A stretch of DNA of 64,000 nt from Melanocharis versteri (GCA_013397845.1 VZTG01008661.1:2044683-2108682); one strand, 5' to 3'. Shown: positions 32,807 through 46,143, counted from the stretch's first letter. Notes: a model not told the origin generated them from the sequence alone. Numbers and translations are program-made.

Positions 32807-35800
32807 TTTTTTTTAACAGAACATGCTATTTTTCCATGGAGAGAAACAACTTCATCCTCCGAATCAGAAACGCTGGAAAATTTTGGAGAGGCTTGAGTCC
32901 CAAACTGAGATCTAGGATGTTATGATTAGGTTCCTTTTGCTTGTCTGTCTGATACACTGGGTAGCTGATGAACTGATAGGCATCACCAGAGATCTGCTTT
33001 TCAGACCTGCCTCAAGGTTGAAGAGGATGGACTGTGTGTCCACTTCACATCCTTTAGATCTCAGATTCATCTACACAGAGGATCTTCACTTTCCAAAAAC
33101 CACGGGGGTAATTCTGTGCATAAAGACAGATTTTGACTGTGGAAATCTGAAATTCCTGTTCGTGTTCATGACAACTAATCTAAATTCCATGAATATTAGC
33201 AGGGAGTAAACAAGGATACAAGGAAGACCACAGAAATTTACACCTACTGGAAATGAAGAGGGAATCTTCAGTGCGGTGTTTGCCTTTTGGTGATTTTATT
33301 ATTTTAATCCAAAGAAAGCTTGGTCTTGAAATTCTATTCTTGTTTTTAAGCTTAAATTGTATTACCAAAATTTTTATAACACATAATTATTCACATGCAT
33401 AAGTATTAATTGCTTTAATTAATAAAAAATAATGAAGGTATTTTATTCCTATAATGCCTCCTGTTTTTTAATGGTGATATATGCCTCAAGATTGCACTGA
33501 GAGATCCTTTTGTTATATATCACTTTTGATATGGCTTTTCTCACCTAACTGGAATCATTTAATCCCAAGCAATCAATGAGAATCCCCCTAACAACAGCAA
33601 GAAGTGGGACCAGCCTTGACTGTGGGTGTCAAAATAAGTGGAAGAAGTTGCTGTGTCGGGACATAGTCGTCCACATGTGAAAGCTGAGATACGTCAGAAT
33701 TTACAAGGCACCCTCATGTGAGCACAGTATCTGGAAACATTTCCCTGGGTCAGTCCAGTCATGATTCCCCAAGTGATATTAGATACCAATATTTAAGCAA
33801 CTAAACTGAGTCCTATTTCTACACCTCTGCACACTATCTTCCGCACCCTGAGTCTCAAAACAAGGGACAACACTTTTTTTTTCAACACTTCTTGATCTTA
33901 TTAAAACATCAAAATTAATCTCTGCACACTTTAAAGAAGAAGTGCTGTTTCACAAATGATACTTACCTGCTACGTATCACAGAACCATCAGATATAATCA
34001 CAGGCAACATTTTTGTCTTCTATATTCTCAAAATAACTATTTTTATATGTCTCACCCTTTTTTACTGTAAGAATTAATATTTTAGTACATATCATAGCTG
34101 TAATATTGACTGTGAGGAAAGTCTGATTGTCATCCCACAGGTTCCACCAAATTTTTAACTTCCTAAATAATGTAGCTTTGAACTTCATTGCTGACCTCTT
34201 TCTGAACCCTTTGCTCACCCAAGTGGCACAGAGTTCTTGTTGCAGGACAGCTTTGTCTTCTGAGCAAATGGCAAAATCCACTGCAAGTAAATAAAAATGA
34301 ACATTCTTTCATAGTAATATGATGAGTAAGGGGAAAATTATTTGTCAGTTGAGCTGTAGGTGTGATTTTTCCTCTTAGCTGCTCTATATAGTTATTTAAT
34401 AATAAAAAAACCTGCTGAACATATATTTGAATAAATTATAAAACCAATTGGGGAAAAAAACCATGCGAAGCATTAAAGGGGCTATATAAAAACTGAGCTT
34501 GAACAGCAAAGGAGCTGTTTTAACATGTTTGAAGCTTATGATTTTTGCAGACATTTAATGGAGTATTTTATCCCTTAAAATGTATTTCTATGATGCAGGT
34601 AAACTACAAGTAAGCATTCAAAAACACTGACTAGCACTGATGGGCTAATATGGTACTGAAAACTTCCACGGTGGCATTGAAAACTGAATGACCAGACTAT
34701 CTCAGGGGGGTTTCGACATGACCAAAGGTGCAGTGCTCGTACAAATCGATTAACATTATAAATTTTATAAGCTGAAGTTAAGTGGTCATTAATCTTTCCC
34801 ACCATGACTGAATTATCTATGTATGATTTAAGCAACTATGTTGAATATCACTAAAATAAGAATTTTTAAGAGGAAATCCTTTCTTCTTACCTAAGATGAG
34901 AGATTCCCTGAAGCCATGATGTCACTAGGGCAGAAACACAGAAGAGCTGAAACTGTGCTCTGCAGTCCTCTGCAAGAATGGGTAATTAAAGAAAGGTGTC
35001 TTTTAAGCTGTCAACCTAAGTTTTTTCTGTAGTTTGTGGGAGAGAGAGGCATCTTCAGTGAGTAACTCATCCTCCAGAGAAGTCTGTCATCAGATAGCAA
35101 GAACTGTCTCTCAGGAGGTTTTGTCTGTTCCTTGAGTCAGAACAGTTAATTGCCAAAGCTCTGAGTCTGGTGGTTAAGGGGAGGACACTTTTCCATACTG
35201 AAAATTGCTGAATATCACTGGAGTGTTGTGCTGCCAACAAGACAGGGCCGTGGTCTGAGACTAGGTAGCAAAAACTCAGTGGTACTTGGGTAAGATCTGG
35301 AGACTCTTGTCTGACTTCTGATTGAGACAAATGCAGTACTTGCCATGAAAAAAACTTGTATCAGCCCACAAGTATCACAAGTCTACTCCTGGCAAAAGTT
35401 GTGTTATTGAAAATATCAGGGGAAGAATGTAGCTAAAATCTGACCTTTGAAGATGACTGTTTTACATTATCCCATGAAACAGTTTCTCAAATGTTAATAG
35501 GATTAAATATTCTGGACTCCTTCTTTTGAAATATTTTGGTAATGATCTTTTAAACACTTACTTTTAGAGAAGATTGTCTTATCTTCATGAAGTTTCATAA
35601 AATAACCCCCAATAAACTTCACCTGTTCTTTTATTTTTAAGGTATTTAATGAAGTTTAATAATTTTTCTCTCTTTCCACTTAGGCTATTATAACATGAAA
35701 AATTACATCGCAAAATGTGGAAGAAGAATTCAAACACTGAAATTTATTTGCTGCCTTTTTCAATATCACTTTTGTGTAATTTTTAAATCTAATTTTTTAA

Positions 35801-37922
35801 ATAACTTTTGCTTATTTGAAACGATAATTTTCCAGGCGTTTTCTCTCTGTTGAAAATGTTGATGACCCTCCTGTCTTTTTGGATTTTTAAGGACCCCTGC
35901 ATGGCCTAAAAAATTGTAGAAGAACATTTTAAAATATGTTGATGGTAGAGGGAACAACAGAGATGCAAAATATTGCAATCATTGCTTTATATAACAGCTT
36001 TAGTTAATGCAATTATGAGATAACCATTAAGGAATAAATTAAGTCCTGAAATGAATGGTGAGGTAAGTGACAAAATGACTAACAAAAAGTTAGTCAATGA
36101 TAGAGCTGGTTAAATAGCACCCAATGAATAATAGATATGACTTGAACTCTCTTGAATGCATAATGCAGAGAATATTCTATTGAATTATTTATCCAGTCAG
36201 AAAGAAGGTACATGTGCCAAATTTGCAGCCATTCTCTGAAAGGATTCAGACTCCTGGGGTGTGAGGTGATTTCTCAATGGAAAACCAGAGAGCAGCCTAT
36301 CAAGGAGTTGATGTGCTGATGTGATTTAGGAAGGAAAGTCTCATATAAGCACCATTGGAGGTAAAATCTGAGGGTAATTACCTAAGAGATAATATAAGGC
36401 CAAGTGTCCTCCCATCCATTAGAATGTGCACTTGGACTAGAGGTCACATACCTAGTGCTGCCTTCAAGTCTCAGAGCAAAGGCTTCTGCAGTAACATTTG
36501 TTTCAATATTGAAGCATTAAAACATATAAAAACCTGACTTCCTTTTATTATGTAAACAAAGACATAAGATAATCTTTAAAAATATGCAGATTTAAAATTA
36601 GCTTGAAATTCTTAGAGAAATATGTTTCTTTTTAGATCACTTCAAATTCTGATGAAATTTGGATGCTTAACTCCCTTAACATTAACAGAAATCTTTTATT
36701 TCCCAAATAAGCATTAGAGTCTATTGTGTACCTGAAAAATGGCATGATCCTTTCAAATCCCAGTTCCACAGTGATTTCATTAGGCACTGCTGAATGTTTG
36801 GTTGCTATTGCAGATGCCTGAAAGTTAATGAGATTTAGGGTCTACAGATCCCATTCAGAAACTCCCCTTGCTGTACAGTTTTGGCTTACTTTCTATCACA
36901 CCTCCCTCCTACATAGGAACATCTAGAAAGATTATTAATCATCAGAAGAATAATTACTTTGATGTACTAAGACTGTAAGACATAGAGCAATGTCTGTGTA
37001 AACTGCTTCAAGGTTTGGTCTGTCAGGCTAAGCCCAAATTTGGGTCAGCAACTAAAAGGCCAAAAGCTGCGTCACAGGGGCATGGGAAGGATGGCAGGAA
37101 GGCCATTGTTACTGCATGGCAAGTTAACAAAGGCTAATTAAATATTACCTCTTACACAGAAAACTAATTTTCAGTTAAACACAGATTTTCAGAGGCAAAA
37201 ACATTCCTAGCACTTGAGATTGTTTATAGTTGTTTGAATACAAAAATGTTTAACATGAAATTGAAGTTATTGCCATCTTCACCTATTTATTGCAGTGTTT
37301 CCTTTTTTTTAAGAAGTGAAAAAAAGTCATTATGAAGGGTAATGTTTTATTTTGATTCATTTCAAAATGTTATTCGTAAAAATAACCACATTCGTAAAAG
37401 TTTATCATCCATCAGGCCCTTCTGAGAACAGAAGGAGAAATCTGATTTAAAACTCTGGGTGCTAATTACGCTTTGCAATAATTGAAGGAAAATTTAAATG
37501 CAACTGCTCCAGTTTAGCTCTATTTCCACTACCTTTAATTTGTTAGGGGAATGACAATAAAATGAAAAATATTTGATATATAATTTAATATAATCTGTTA
37601 AATCCTAAAACCAGCTTATCTTTGCATACTAATCTCATGGCAGAAATTATTGTGTTTGATTTGTACTGCAAAGATTATCCTCCAAACTAAATCAAATTAC
37701 TAGAAGAAGTTTCATTGATGATTCCAGAGATAACAATTGCATCACAAAATTAATTATTTAATTTACAGCCACTGTGGTGTTCAGAAATCACAGATGCTTG
37801 GGCTTTATTATTGACACTGGAATAGCACTGGAATAGCTTTTGGAGTAGCACTGCAATAGCAACTGCAAAATGCAAGGCAATTGTTTTATTCCCAGACGTG
37901 CTTATTGCAACATACATAAATA

Positions 37923-38021
37923 GATTTAGATTTAGATTAGATTTAGATTTAGATTAGATTTAGATTTAGATTTAGATTTAGATTTAGATTTAGATTTAGA
38001 TTTAGATTTAGATTTAGATTT
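37923..38021 (+). repeat. (GATTTA)n hexamer array with regular 5-mer interruptions
   Basis: The array reads [GATTTA]2 GATTA [GATTTA]2 GATTA [GATTTA]10 and a partial unit. The two 17-bp leading blocks are identical, so the interruptions were copied as a block. It is not the vertebrate telomere repeat TTAGGG. Confidence 0.95.
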
Positions 38022-40597
38022 GGAATGCTGAATTGACATATAGAATCTGGAAAACCTTTAGACCCACTGCACTGGAGGGTCCTACAATTCAGCCCTTGTA
38101 GGATTAATCTTTGCTGTATGTTTTCCTAACTTTTGTCCAGCAGTTCCCATTCATCCAAATTATGATGGCGGAGAAAAGCAACTGACACAGTTCAGAAGTG
38201 GAGAGGTTCAGTAAAGCCCTGAAACAGGGCCAGGTTATGGACCAACAATTTTGTTTTAATTAAGGCAAGATAGGGTTTGGATTCATGGGATGTTACTTCC
38301 ACTGCTTTACTTCACTGTCCTCAATAGCAAATGGAAGTGCTTTTTGTTTTGTCTTGTTGGTGTTTTTTTTCTAAAGATTAAGCTACCTTTTACTTGCCAT
38401 AGTTTGATAGTGTGACTTTAAATTGGCATGGCCTTGAATCTTTTGCTTTTCAATACTGTAGGGTTAGATATACCCCAAAGATACAATCTGATGCTGGATA
38501 ATGACTGGGAAATATGTTAGAGGGAGTGAAATAAATATTTCAAGGCAACATTTTGTTTTGTTTTGTTTAATTTTGTTTTAAATGGTTCCGAAAGAATAAA
38601 ACAGCTCTGATTTGGTTGATTGCAGAAGAAGTGTAATACAGTGCCTCTCGGTATAGTCAGCCTGGGAGAAGTCTGTTGAAAAACTCTCTTTCAAGGTGTT
38701 TTACACTCTACAAATGTCCCAGGTTTTATGTTGTTATCACAGAGAACAAAATGTGGGAATTGAGATTGTTATGGGAGTGATGGAAACAACTAGGAGACAA
38801 TGAAAATTTTCGGATAAATTTATATTTTGAGAAGAAACTAAAACAGAAATATAATTAAAAAACTGTAGCCTTTCCTCAAACTAACCACAGGTTGAATTAG
38901 TTTGCCTAGCACATAAAGGTTTCCATGAGGATTTTGTACAACACACTGGGATCAACAGCTAACCATGTCTCAGCAGTGCATTTCCCACTGAAGTCCATGC
39001 CTGTCTGCAGTCCCCAAAAGGGCAGCCTCTGGAGCAGGAGTGGGTGCAGCCTGTGCTGCCTGCCTGGTGATGAATCCTCAGTGGTGCAACACCGCAAGGC
39101 TCTCCCTGTCTCAATGACTCAGTCTAGAAATGAGGTGTGCTTTTAGTCCCTGTTGATGCCAGGCAAAGGAAAGTGAGGCGAGAATAACAGTTTTTGTGAC
39201 ATGAGAAATCATCTTTCACACAGAAGGTATCCATTGAAGAAGGGTATTCCTAAAGAAATATTTAATACAATTATTTTTTTTGTTCATGTTTTCTGGACAA
39301 AAGTAGGATGCCTCCAGTAAATGTTAAAATAAGATGTCAGTTGAGTTGAGGCTGTTCTTAACATTCATTTCTCATTTTAATTATGGGTTGGTTTTTTTTT
39401 TTAATTACAAGGAAAAGCAAGGAGGATTACATCTAGAAAAGCTTCCAAAACTTTTGAGCGAGCATGGGGGAAAGTATAGTTTCCAGTTTTTGATTTGGGT
39501 ATAGATGACGTTCTCCTCCATTTCACTTGATCCCCAAACACAGGATGTGTGCATACACCAACCGGTGGGGCACAGGGATGTGGGGAGGGGGCTTCAGTTC
39601 GTTGTGATACATGCTGGTATCTGCATCGTGGATGTGTCTGCCAGCACTGAAATTCTTTCCAGTCGTCAGAGAAAGGAAATGGTTTACAAGTGCCAATGAA
39701 AGTGGGAAGCCCTTGATGGTACATCTGTGCATGAGTTCATCTTTAGTTTCACCAAGAGAGAAAAGCCACGCTACAAGATTAAGCACCAGGCAAAGGCACA
39801 CCTCAGCTCTACACTTTCAGGGCACCAAATGCAAAATATGGGCACACCCAAGGTCTTCTGAAAAAGTACCATCTTGAATTGTCATGAAATGCTTTTTCAT
39901 TATGTTAGACCAATTGAGCACGCCACCAAAATATTTAAATTTCTCCAAAAAGCATACAAGTATACATTTATTATGATTAGATACTCTGGAATTGGTCTTT
40001 CTACACTATGGCTCAGCTATAGGTGATTCCTACCTTAGTGCATGCTATCTAATTGCATACTGTGTGGAAATACACCATTTGATGGAGACAGTTAGGGAGT
40101 TGTCAGACCATTTTGCAGATTCATTTGAAAGACAGAACATTGCTTGAGATAAAACTTCGAGCAGCAGCACTGATGCTGACAATTTCCTGCACATACTCTT
40201 TGGTAAGGCAGCATGCCTGGCAGGCTTAGAATAGGTTGCTAGGGAACGTGATGCTGTAGTGAAATTAAGTAGGCTATTCAAACTAACTAGTCTAGGAAGA
40301 ATGCATGTTTTTTAAAATTCATAAGATGGCAGTTACAAATAAAAAGATGACAGTCAATTATGTTTAAAAAGATCTAACATTCAGAGGGGTGGGTCAGATT
40401 CTCTCCAAATACAAAGAGCTTTGAAAATTATTTGAACCGAAAATTAGTTTAATTCCTTTGAAACAGAATTAAAAAGGTGAATCAGTCTCGCCTAACTTCA
40501 GCAACTTCCTTAGAGGCCAAGAATAAGTTATCTGTCTGGATTTATCTGTCTGGATTGCTTATACAGCCTATGGAGACAGACAGGTATCTTCACAGGA
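38022..40597. other. Unique-looking non-coding DNA
   Basis: No gene or transposon recognised. Open frames at 38906-39146 and 39401-39877 overlap on both strands without family features. A 14-bp tandem duplication (TATCTGTCTGGATT twice) is at 40529-40556. Confidence 0.55.
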
Positions 40598-40860
40598 CAT
40601 AGAATCGTAGAGTGGTTTGCATTGGAAGGGACTTTAAAAACCATCCAGTTCCAACTCCCCTGCCATGGACAGGAACACCTTTCACAAGAACAGGTTATTT
40701 AAAGCCCTGTCTAACCCGGCCTTGAACACTCACAATTTCCCTGGACAACCTCTTCCAATGTCTGGCCACTCTCATATTTCTTCCTATTATCTAATCTAGA
40801 CCTACTCTCTTCCACCTCAAAACATGCCCCCTTGTCCTGTCACTACACACCCTTGTAAAG
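40598..40860 (-). mobile_element. CR1 LINE 3' end, 5'-truncated, antisense
   Basis: The plus strand begins CATAGAATCGTAGAGTGG and continues TTGGAAGGGACTTTAAAAACC, AACTCCCCTGCCATGGACAGG and CCTTGTCCTGTCACTAC. This is the reverse complement of the avian CR1 3' tail and the region just upstream of it. The copy stops at about 40860, next to a T13 run. Confidence 0.92.
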
Positions 40861-41080
40861 AATTTTTTTTTTTTTGTAAAGGGTTTATTTAATGCACAGA
40901 GTGCACACAGGCACAGGAAAAGAAATTAATAATGTTAGATATTAAAACCTTCTCGCTGCAGAGCAAGTTGGTGGATTTAGAGTTCTTTCTGTAGGTGTGG
41001 CTTGGCTCCTCCCAAGCTAAAAGCAAAGCTGTACTTCCTCTGCCCGTGCTGCACAACACAGCTGAGACAACACAGATCTT
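40861..41080 (-). mobile_element. Possible polyadenylated retroposed fragment, antisense
   Basis: On the minus strand the segment ends CATTAAATAAACCC, TTTAC, then A13 (plus 40863-40875). AATAAA at 40889-40884 is eight bases from the A-run, the layout of an mRNA 3' end. The body (about 200 bases) matches nothing I recognise. It lies between two antisense CR1 pieces. I found no flanking target-site duplication, so an alternative is chance slippage of an A-run. Confidence 0.3.
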
Positions 41081-41794
41081 TATTTACAGTGGGAGGGACT
41101 TTGCTCCCCCAGTCCCCATCCTGCTATCCATCCACTCAGGAGCTGTGGGGAGCGAGGTTACCATTGAAGACTGAGGCAAAAGAGTTGTTGGATACCTCAC
41201 CCTTCTCCTCATCTGCCATTGTCAGTTTTCCAGCATTACTTTTTGGGAAGGAGGAGTACACCTTCTTTGACCTTCCTTTTCTGGTTTACATACCTGGAAA
41301 ATCCCTTTTTGTTATTCTTGCCATTGCCAGGTTCAGTTCCAGCTTTGCCTCGGTCTTCCTCATCTGATTCCTACAAAAAAGAAATTCATGTCTATACTCT
41401 TCCCAGGTCACCTGTCCTTGTTTCCACTGCCTGTGCATTTGCTTCTTTCCCTTTCATTTGACCAGCAGTCCCCTACTCAGCCATGATGGTCTCTTGCGTT
41501 CCTTGCCCGATTTCTTGCTCCTGGGAATTGCTGGCTCTGCTCTATGGAAGACTTCCTTAAAGAACTACCAGCTCTGTTCCACTCACTTGTCCCCAACAGC
41601 AGTTTCCAAGGGGACTTTTAAAGAGCTGGAAGTTTGTTTCCTAATGTCCAGGGGCCTAGGTTTACTCCTTATCTGAGTCATATCCCTCAGGACTGCAAAT
41701 TCCACGAATACATGATCCCTGCAGCCCAGGCTGCCCCTAATCTTGGTGTTCCTTATTAGCTCATTTATGCTGGTGACCATGAGATCCAGGATGA
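41081..41794 (-). mobile_element. CR1 LINE internal (ORF2) fragment, antisense, degraded
   Basis: The plus strand follows the order of an antisense CR1 ORF2: GGGAGGGACTTTGCTCCCCC, then TGAAGACTGAGGCAAAAGAG, ATTCTTGCCATTGCCAGGTTCAG, CTTCCCAGGTCACCTGTCC, CAGCCATGATGGTCTCTTGC, ATACATGATCCCTGCAGCCCAGGCTGCCCC and GACCATGAGATCCAGGATG. Phrases such as these are typical of the stretch between the endonuclease and reverse-transcriptase domains. Many stops and small indels break every frame, so it is non-functional. It covers an earlier part of the element than 40598-40860, which may be a separate insertion. Confidence 0.8.
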
Positions 41795-44007
41795 TTAATT
41801 TCATTATATTTTAATTATTTATTTAAAGATGCCAGCATCTTTCTAAAGTTAGGTGATGGGAATACTCAGAGGAAGTCTTCTAAGACAAAAGGTGCTTCCA
41901 TACCTATCTGTAGAACTTCTGCACTGTTATTCTTTGTCACTTATGGGTGTGTTACTGCTGTTCTGCTTGGGTAACTCAGAATTTAACTTTTCACTTGTTG
42001 TCATTCCTTTCACAGATTCAGCATTTCTTCTGAACTGAGGCTGTTTTGCTTTATTGGCTGTTAACCCTGGCTCTCAGGAAAAATGGACAGTAGGCTTTGC
42101 TCCTTTGGGCTGGATTCTGCTTCCCTATCTCCTCAAATAACTTAGTCTGTTGGACTGAAGTGTCTTCATATAGGCAGACCATGTTCATGAAGCTGTCACC
42201 ATAAAGTGCACAGTGAAATTGGTGTGGCCTGGGTAGATGTGCACTAAGGATGCTCTGATGATACATACCAATTGGTTCAGAAGACCCTCAGAATAGCCTG
42301 GGATGGATGCAGATGTTGAGTCGATGCCTCTAATGAAATGAGAATCCTCAATGGAGAATTTTCATTCCTCTCATGAGGAGTATTTCACTTGATCTTTTAT
42401 GTAAACAATAAAATCTTTAAAGTATTAAAAAGATTCCATTGTGCATAAACTAAATGGAAAATACAAAAGAAACTAAGCAAAAAAAAAAAGATAAATAATG
42501 GTTCCGTAATGTTTTTGTGTTGCCATTTAGTGTTTGCATCTATCTGTCTTATTTTAACTAAGCTGTATGTTTTGGAGAGATAAAACAATACTGATGCTAT
42601 GAAAAGGAATGCAAATTTTAAAAAAGATAAAGAAGGATGTGTAAATATTCAAGGGGTAGAAACTTCACTTTTAAAAAGGATTGACATCTTCATTAAATGC
42701 TTCATCACATATTCCATTAACATTTGCACTCTTTCCATTTGTACAGTCTGCTGCGTATGGTAAAGCACTGGTAATTCTTGGGTTTTACCCAGAGCTCAGA
42801 TATATTTTTCTCCCTTTGTGCTGTTGCCATCTCTCATTAATTTGGCAGGCTGTGTTTTAGTGCCCTTTTCTCTTCCTGTTTTATCTCTAACAGCAGCTCC
42901 AATAAAGAGTTAAACTTGGCAGCTGCCCATTCTGGAGGCTAAATTCTTGGCTTTCAATCTCACTAGTAGTTTTTGTTTTTAAATCTGGTTTCACATGCAG
43001 GTCAACTTCTCTGCAAAGTAGCTGTGGAGGTCAGATTGGTACCTATGAAACTGTCAAATTTCACCTTTTAAGTAATCACACTTGAAAATTGATATTCCAT
43101 GACTGCTCTCCAGTAGCTGTGAATTACTTCACAGGACAGAAGAGCTGAAAGTAAATATAGCTGCTTCTCAAGAAAATCGTGAAAGAGTTCACATCCAGAT
43201 AAGAAGAATTTGCTTCCAGATAAAAATAAAAAGGAAAAGTTCAGAGATGGTCAGAAATTATTTTTAGTCCTGCCTTTAAAATTAGTGAGAGCAGACATGA
43301 TAATACTGCACTGAGCAAAGCATGCAATAAACAAAATTTACTCAGTGTATCTTTTTTGTCCTTTCTAAAAAAAAAAAAAATAGACAAAGGAGAAGAAACC
43401 ACAGAAGTAATGATATAAATGTTGCTGCTGAGTACTGTTGAGGTAACAGCCTAACAGAATGACTATTACATTTAGACTGGCAATGACCACATGCATGATT
43501 AAAATAGAAAAGCACATCTCACAAAGGAGTAAAAACATTTGTGCTTTGCAGATTTTATTAATGGTACTGATTAAAAGGAAACTTGCCTTTGGACAGGTTA
43601 TTTTGTAAGTGCTCGCTGTGACCTTTCTTTCACCTCTTTCTTGTACTGAATTTTGTCTCCTGCATGGGTATAGAACTGGTCTATCAATTCCTATGTGAAT
43701 GACCTCCAGCTGAATTTTACAGTTGCACTCTGTTGTTAGCACTAGGAATTACATTCCCATCCCTTTTTTTTTTTTTTTCCTTTTTTTCTGGAAGGAAATG
43801 TATCTCATGTAAATGTCTGCATATACTTCATATATGTGACAATCTTCAGAACAAACTGAACAGACCATGAGACCATGTTACTAGGTAAGAATTGCTGCAT
43901 TTCGTTTTCCATAAATAAGTTTTTTTTTGTCTCCTACCAGATACTTTCTCACAAATTTCTTTCTGAACTATGAATCAATATACACAAATCCAATTTCTGA
44001 CCATAGC
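41795..44007. other. Unique-looking AT-rich non-coding DNA
   Basis: No gene or recognised repeat. A poly-A of about 14 at 43367-43380 and a T-run near 43766 are the only low-complexity features. The minus-strand frame at 43365-43742 begins in and ends near these and is chance-like. Confidence 0.55.
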
Positions 44008-44262
44008 ACAAGGGGTAATGGTTCTAGACTGAGAGAGGTTAGATTCAGCTGAGATAGATGGAAGAAATGTTGTGCAGTGAGGGTAGTGAAAGACTGAAAC
44101 AGGTAGCCCAGAGAGGTGGTAGATGCTCCATTTCTGAGAACATTCTGGGCCATGTTGGGCTCTGAGTAATCTGATCAAGTTGGAGATGTCCCTGCTCATT
44201 GCGGAGTGGGTTGGTGACCTTTAAACATCCTTTCTAACCCAAACTGTTCTATGGTTCTGTGG
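44008..44262 (+). mobile_element. CR1 LINE 3' end
   Basis: ACAAGGGGTAATGGTTCTAG, AGCCCAGAGAGGTGGTAGATGC, GATCAAGTTGGAGATGTCCCTGCTCA, and finally TTTCTAACCCAAACTGTTCTATGGTTCTGTGG match the last 250 bases of avian CR1. Divergence is moderate. Confidence 0.92.
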
Positions 44263-45377
44263 TAATCAGTAAAAATTCAAAGGTGGTAGTGAAACTGAAG
44301 ATCATTTAAATAGCTGATTATGAAATGTGACCAATAATTATAATAATTACCTAAAATCACAAGTTCTGTCAGGCAAATTCTGCTCTCGGTTGGGAATGAT
44401 GAACTCAGAAAAGACCCTTTGACTCATCATTGAAATCACCTGAAATGGTAAAGAAAGGGGAGGGGAGGTCTCAAAACAGTCTTGGAAACTTTCTCGTTTA
44501 GGGAAAAAGACAAACAGTACCAGCAGGTAAAACAGTAGAGTTGGGGAATTTTTCTTATTAGGGAGTTGAGGACAAATACAAAGGCTGATCGTAGAATTAG
44601 AGGAAACATGTTCAGAGTAAGCTGCCCTATAAATAAAACCATTTCATCACAGTTTCACATGTTTTGTAAACCTAATTTGTTTTCTGTGTGATTGTTGGGT
44701 TGGCTAGTTTGAGACAGGGAAAAGTCCTAGGAAAATATATTCTTGTTGCCACTTGGATTATAATGCACTTCCTTCTCTTTGGGAACTCACTGCTGCCTCT
44801 GTCCTCCTACATTAGGTGATACAGGAGACCACTCCTTGTTCCTGGGACCAAATCACAAATGTCATCATGCCTATGTTGCTAAACTCTCACAGGTTTCTAG
44901 GAGTCTGTTTTTAAATGAAATTCATTCTTATAAAGTGTGTCCTTACTTGATGGCCAAGATGTCAATCAAGAAGAATGAAAAAGATGTTTTACGAAAGTCT
45001 GTCAGTGGGTTTAGGGCTTCACTGATTAGAAAGGCAGTTCGCTTAAATTTGTTTCAGTAAGAAGTCCAAATCTGTCCTCTAGTTTAGAACAAAGGAAAAT
45101 ACAGAACATTTTTTAATTAAAATTGAATTGTATTCATGAAACCCAACATGAGAACATGAGAAAAATCTCATAAAACCTTGATATTACAATACAGCTATTC
45201 CACTTAATTTATTTTATTGGGTGTGAGGTGCTGCATGATTCAGGAAACTGACAATTTAGGGATATTCAAGAAGGAAAGGGATAAAACAAAAAGAATGAAG
45301 GGAAGATAGCTCTGTGAGAGCTGGATGTGTGACAGCATAGACAGAGGAAAGAATTAGAAAAATCTGTTTGTTGAGCA
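44263..45377. other. Non-coding DNA without recognised features
   Basis: No gene or repeat recognised between two CR1 copies. Confidence 0.55.
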
Positions 45378-45478
45378 CACGGTGTGACTCTTGGGGATGG
45401 TGTTGTGCAGGGCCAGGAGTTGGATTCAATGATGCCTGTGGGTTTCTTCCAACTCAGCACATTCCGTGATTCTGTGAT
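45378..45478 (+). mobile_element. CR1 LINE 3' tail (different subfamily)
   Basis: GGGGATGGTGTTGTGCAGGGCCAGGAGTTGGATTCAATGATGCC, then TTCTTCCAACTCAGCACATTCCGTGATTCTGTGA is the tail of the CR1 group that carries 'GGGCCAGGAGTTGGACTCGATGAT'. It differs from the tail at 44008-44262, so it is an independent insertion. Confidence 0.88.
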
Positions 45479-45789
45479 TACCACCAAGGTATGAAATTCC
45501 TGGTACTGAACCTGAAAACAATGTGAATACTGGAAGTGAAAACTGTCTCTGCTTTATCATTGTCTTGAAACTATAAAGGACACTTTTTTTGGTAAAGAAA
45601 AGAGTGACTTGGTTTTCAATTACACACCAAAATAAAAAAATCCTGTAGCCAGCAGGTCCAGGAAAGTCAGCTTTCCCCTCTCTATTTGGCAGTGCTGAGG
45701 CAGATTTGGAGTGCTGAATTTATATTTAGGCTCTCCAGTACAAAGAAGATATTGATATACTGCAATGAGTCTGGTGGAAGCCACTATGC

Positions 45790-46143
45790 CGACCAGGGAG
45801 AGGGACAGAGCACACTATGTACAGGGAGAGGCTGGAGAGCTGGGTCAGTTCTCCCTGGAGAAGAGAAGGCTCAGGAGAGACCTTAGTGCTCTCTGCAACT
45901 ACATGCTGGGAGGACACAAAGACACATTATTTTCTGGTTAGACAAAAGGAAAAATATTTTTACCGTGAAAGGGGTCAAATTGTGGACCCAAAGAGTGTGT
46001 GTGGAAGGACCCCCCCTGGGAAATGTTCAACACTCAGTGAAAAACAGGCCTGAGAAAACTGATCTAGTTAGCTCTGGTTCGAGCAGTGGGTAGGAGCAGG
46101 TGACCACTGGGGGTTCTTTTCAACCTAAATTATTCCATGGCTG
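45790..46143 (+). mobile_element. CR1 LINE 3' fragment
   Basis: GAGAGGCTGGAGAGCTGGG, TCCCTGGAGAAGAGAAGGCTCAGG, GAGACCTTAGTGCTCTCTGCAACTAC, then GTTCTTTTCAACCTAAATTATTCCATGG follow the order of the CR1 ORF2 end and tail. Several small deletions are present. Confidence 0.88.

Larger units (their letters stand above)
30931..37922. other. Unique-looking AT-rich non-coding DNA
   Basis: No gene or transposon is recognised across 7 kb. It holds a three-copy 20-bp repeat (31685-31740), a T23 run (32755-32777), a single N (32806) and a 62-base exon-like interval on minus at 34219-34280. Confidence 0.55.

Noticed and set aside
37923..38021. Interstitial telomere repeat
   Set aside because: The unit is GATTTA, not TTAGGG, and no TTAGGG units are present.
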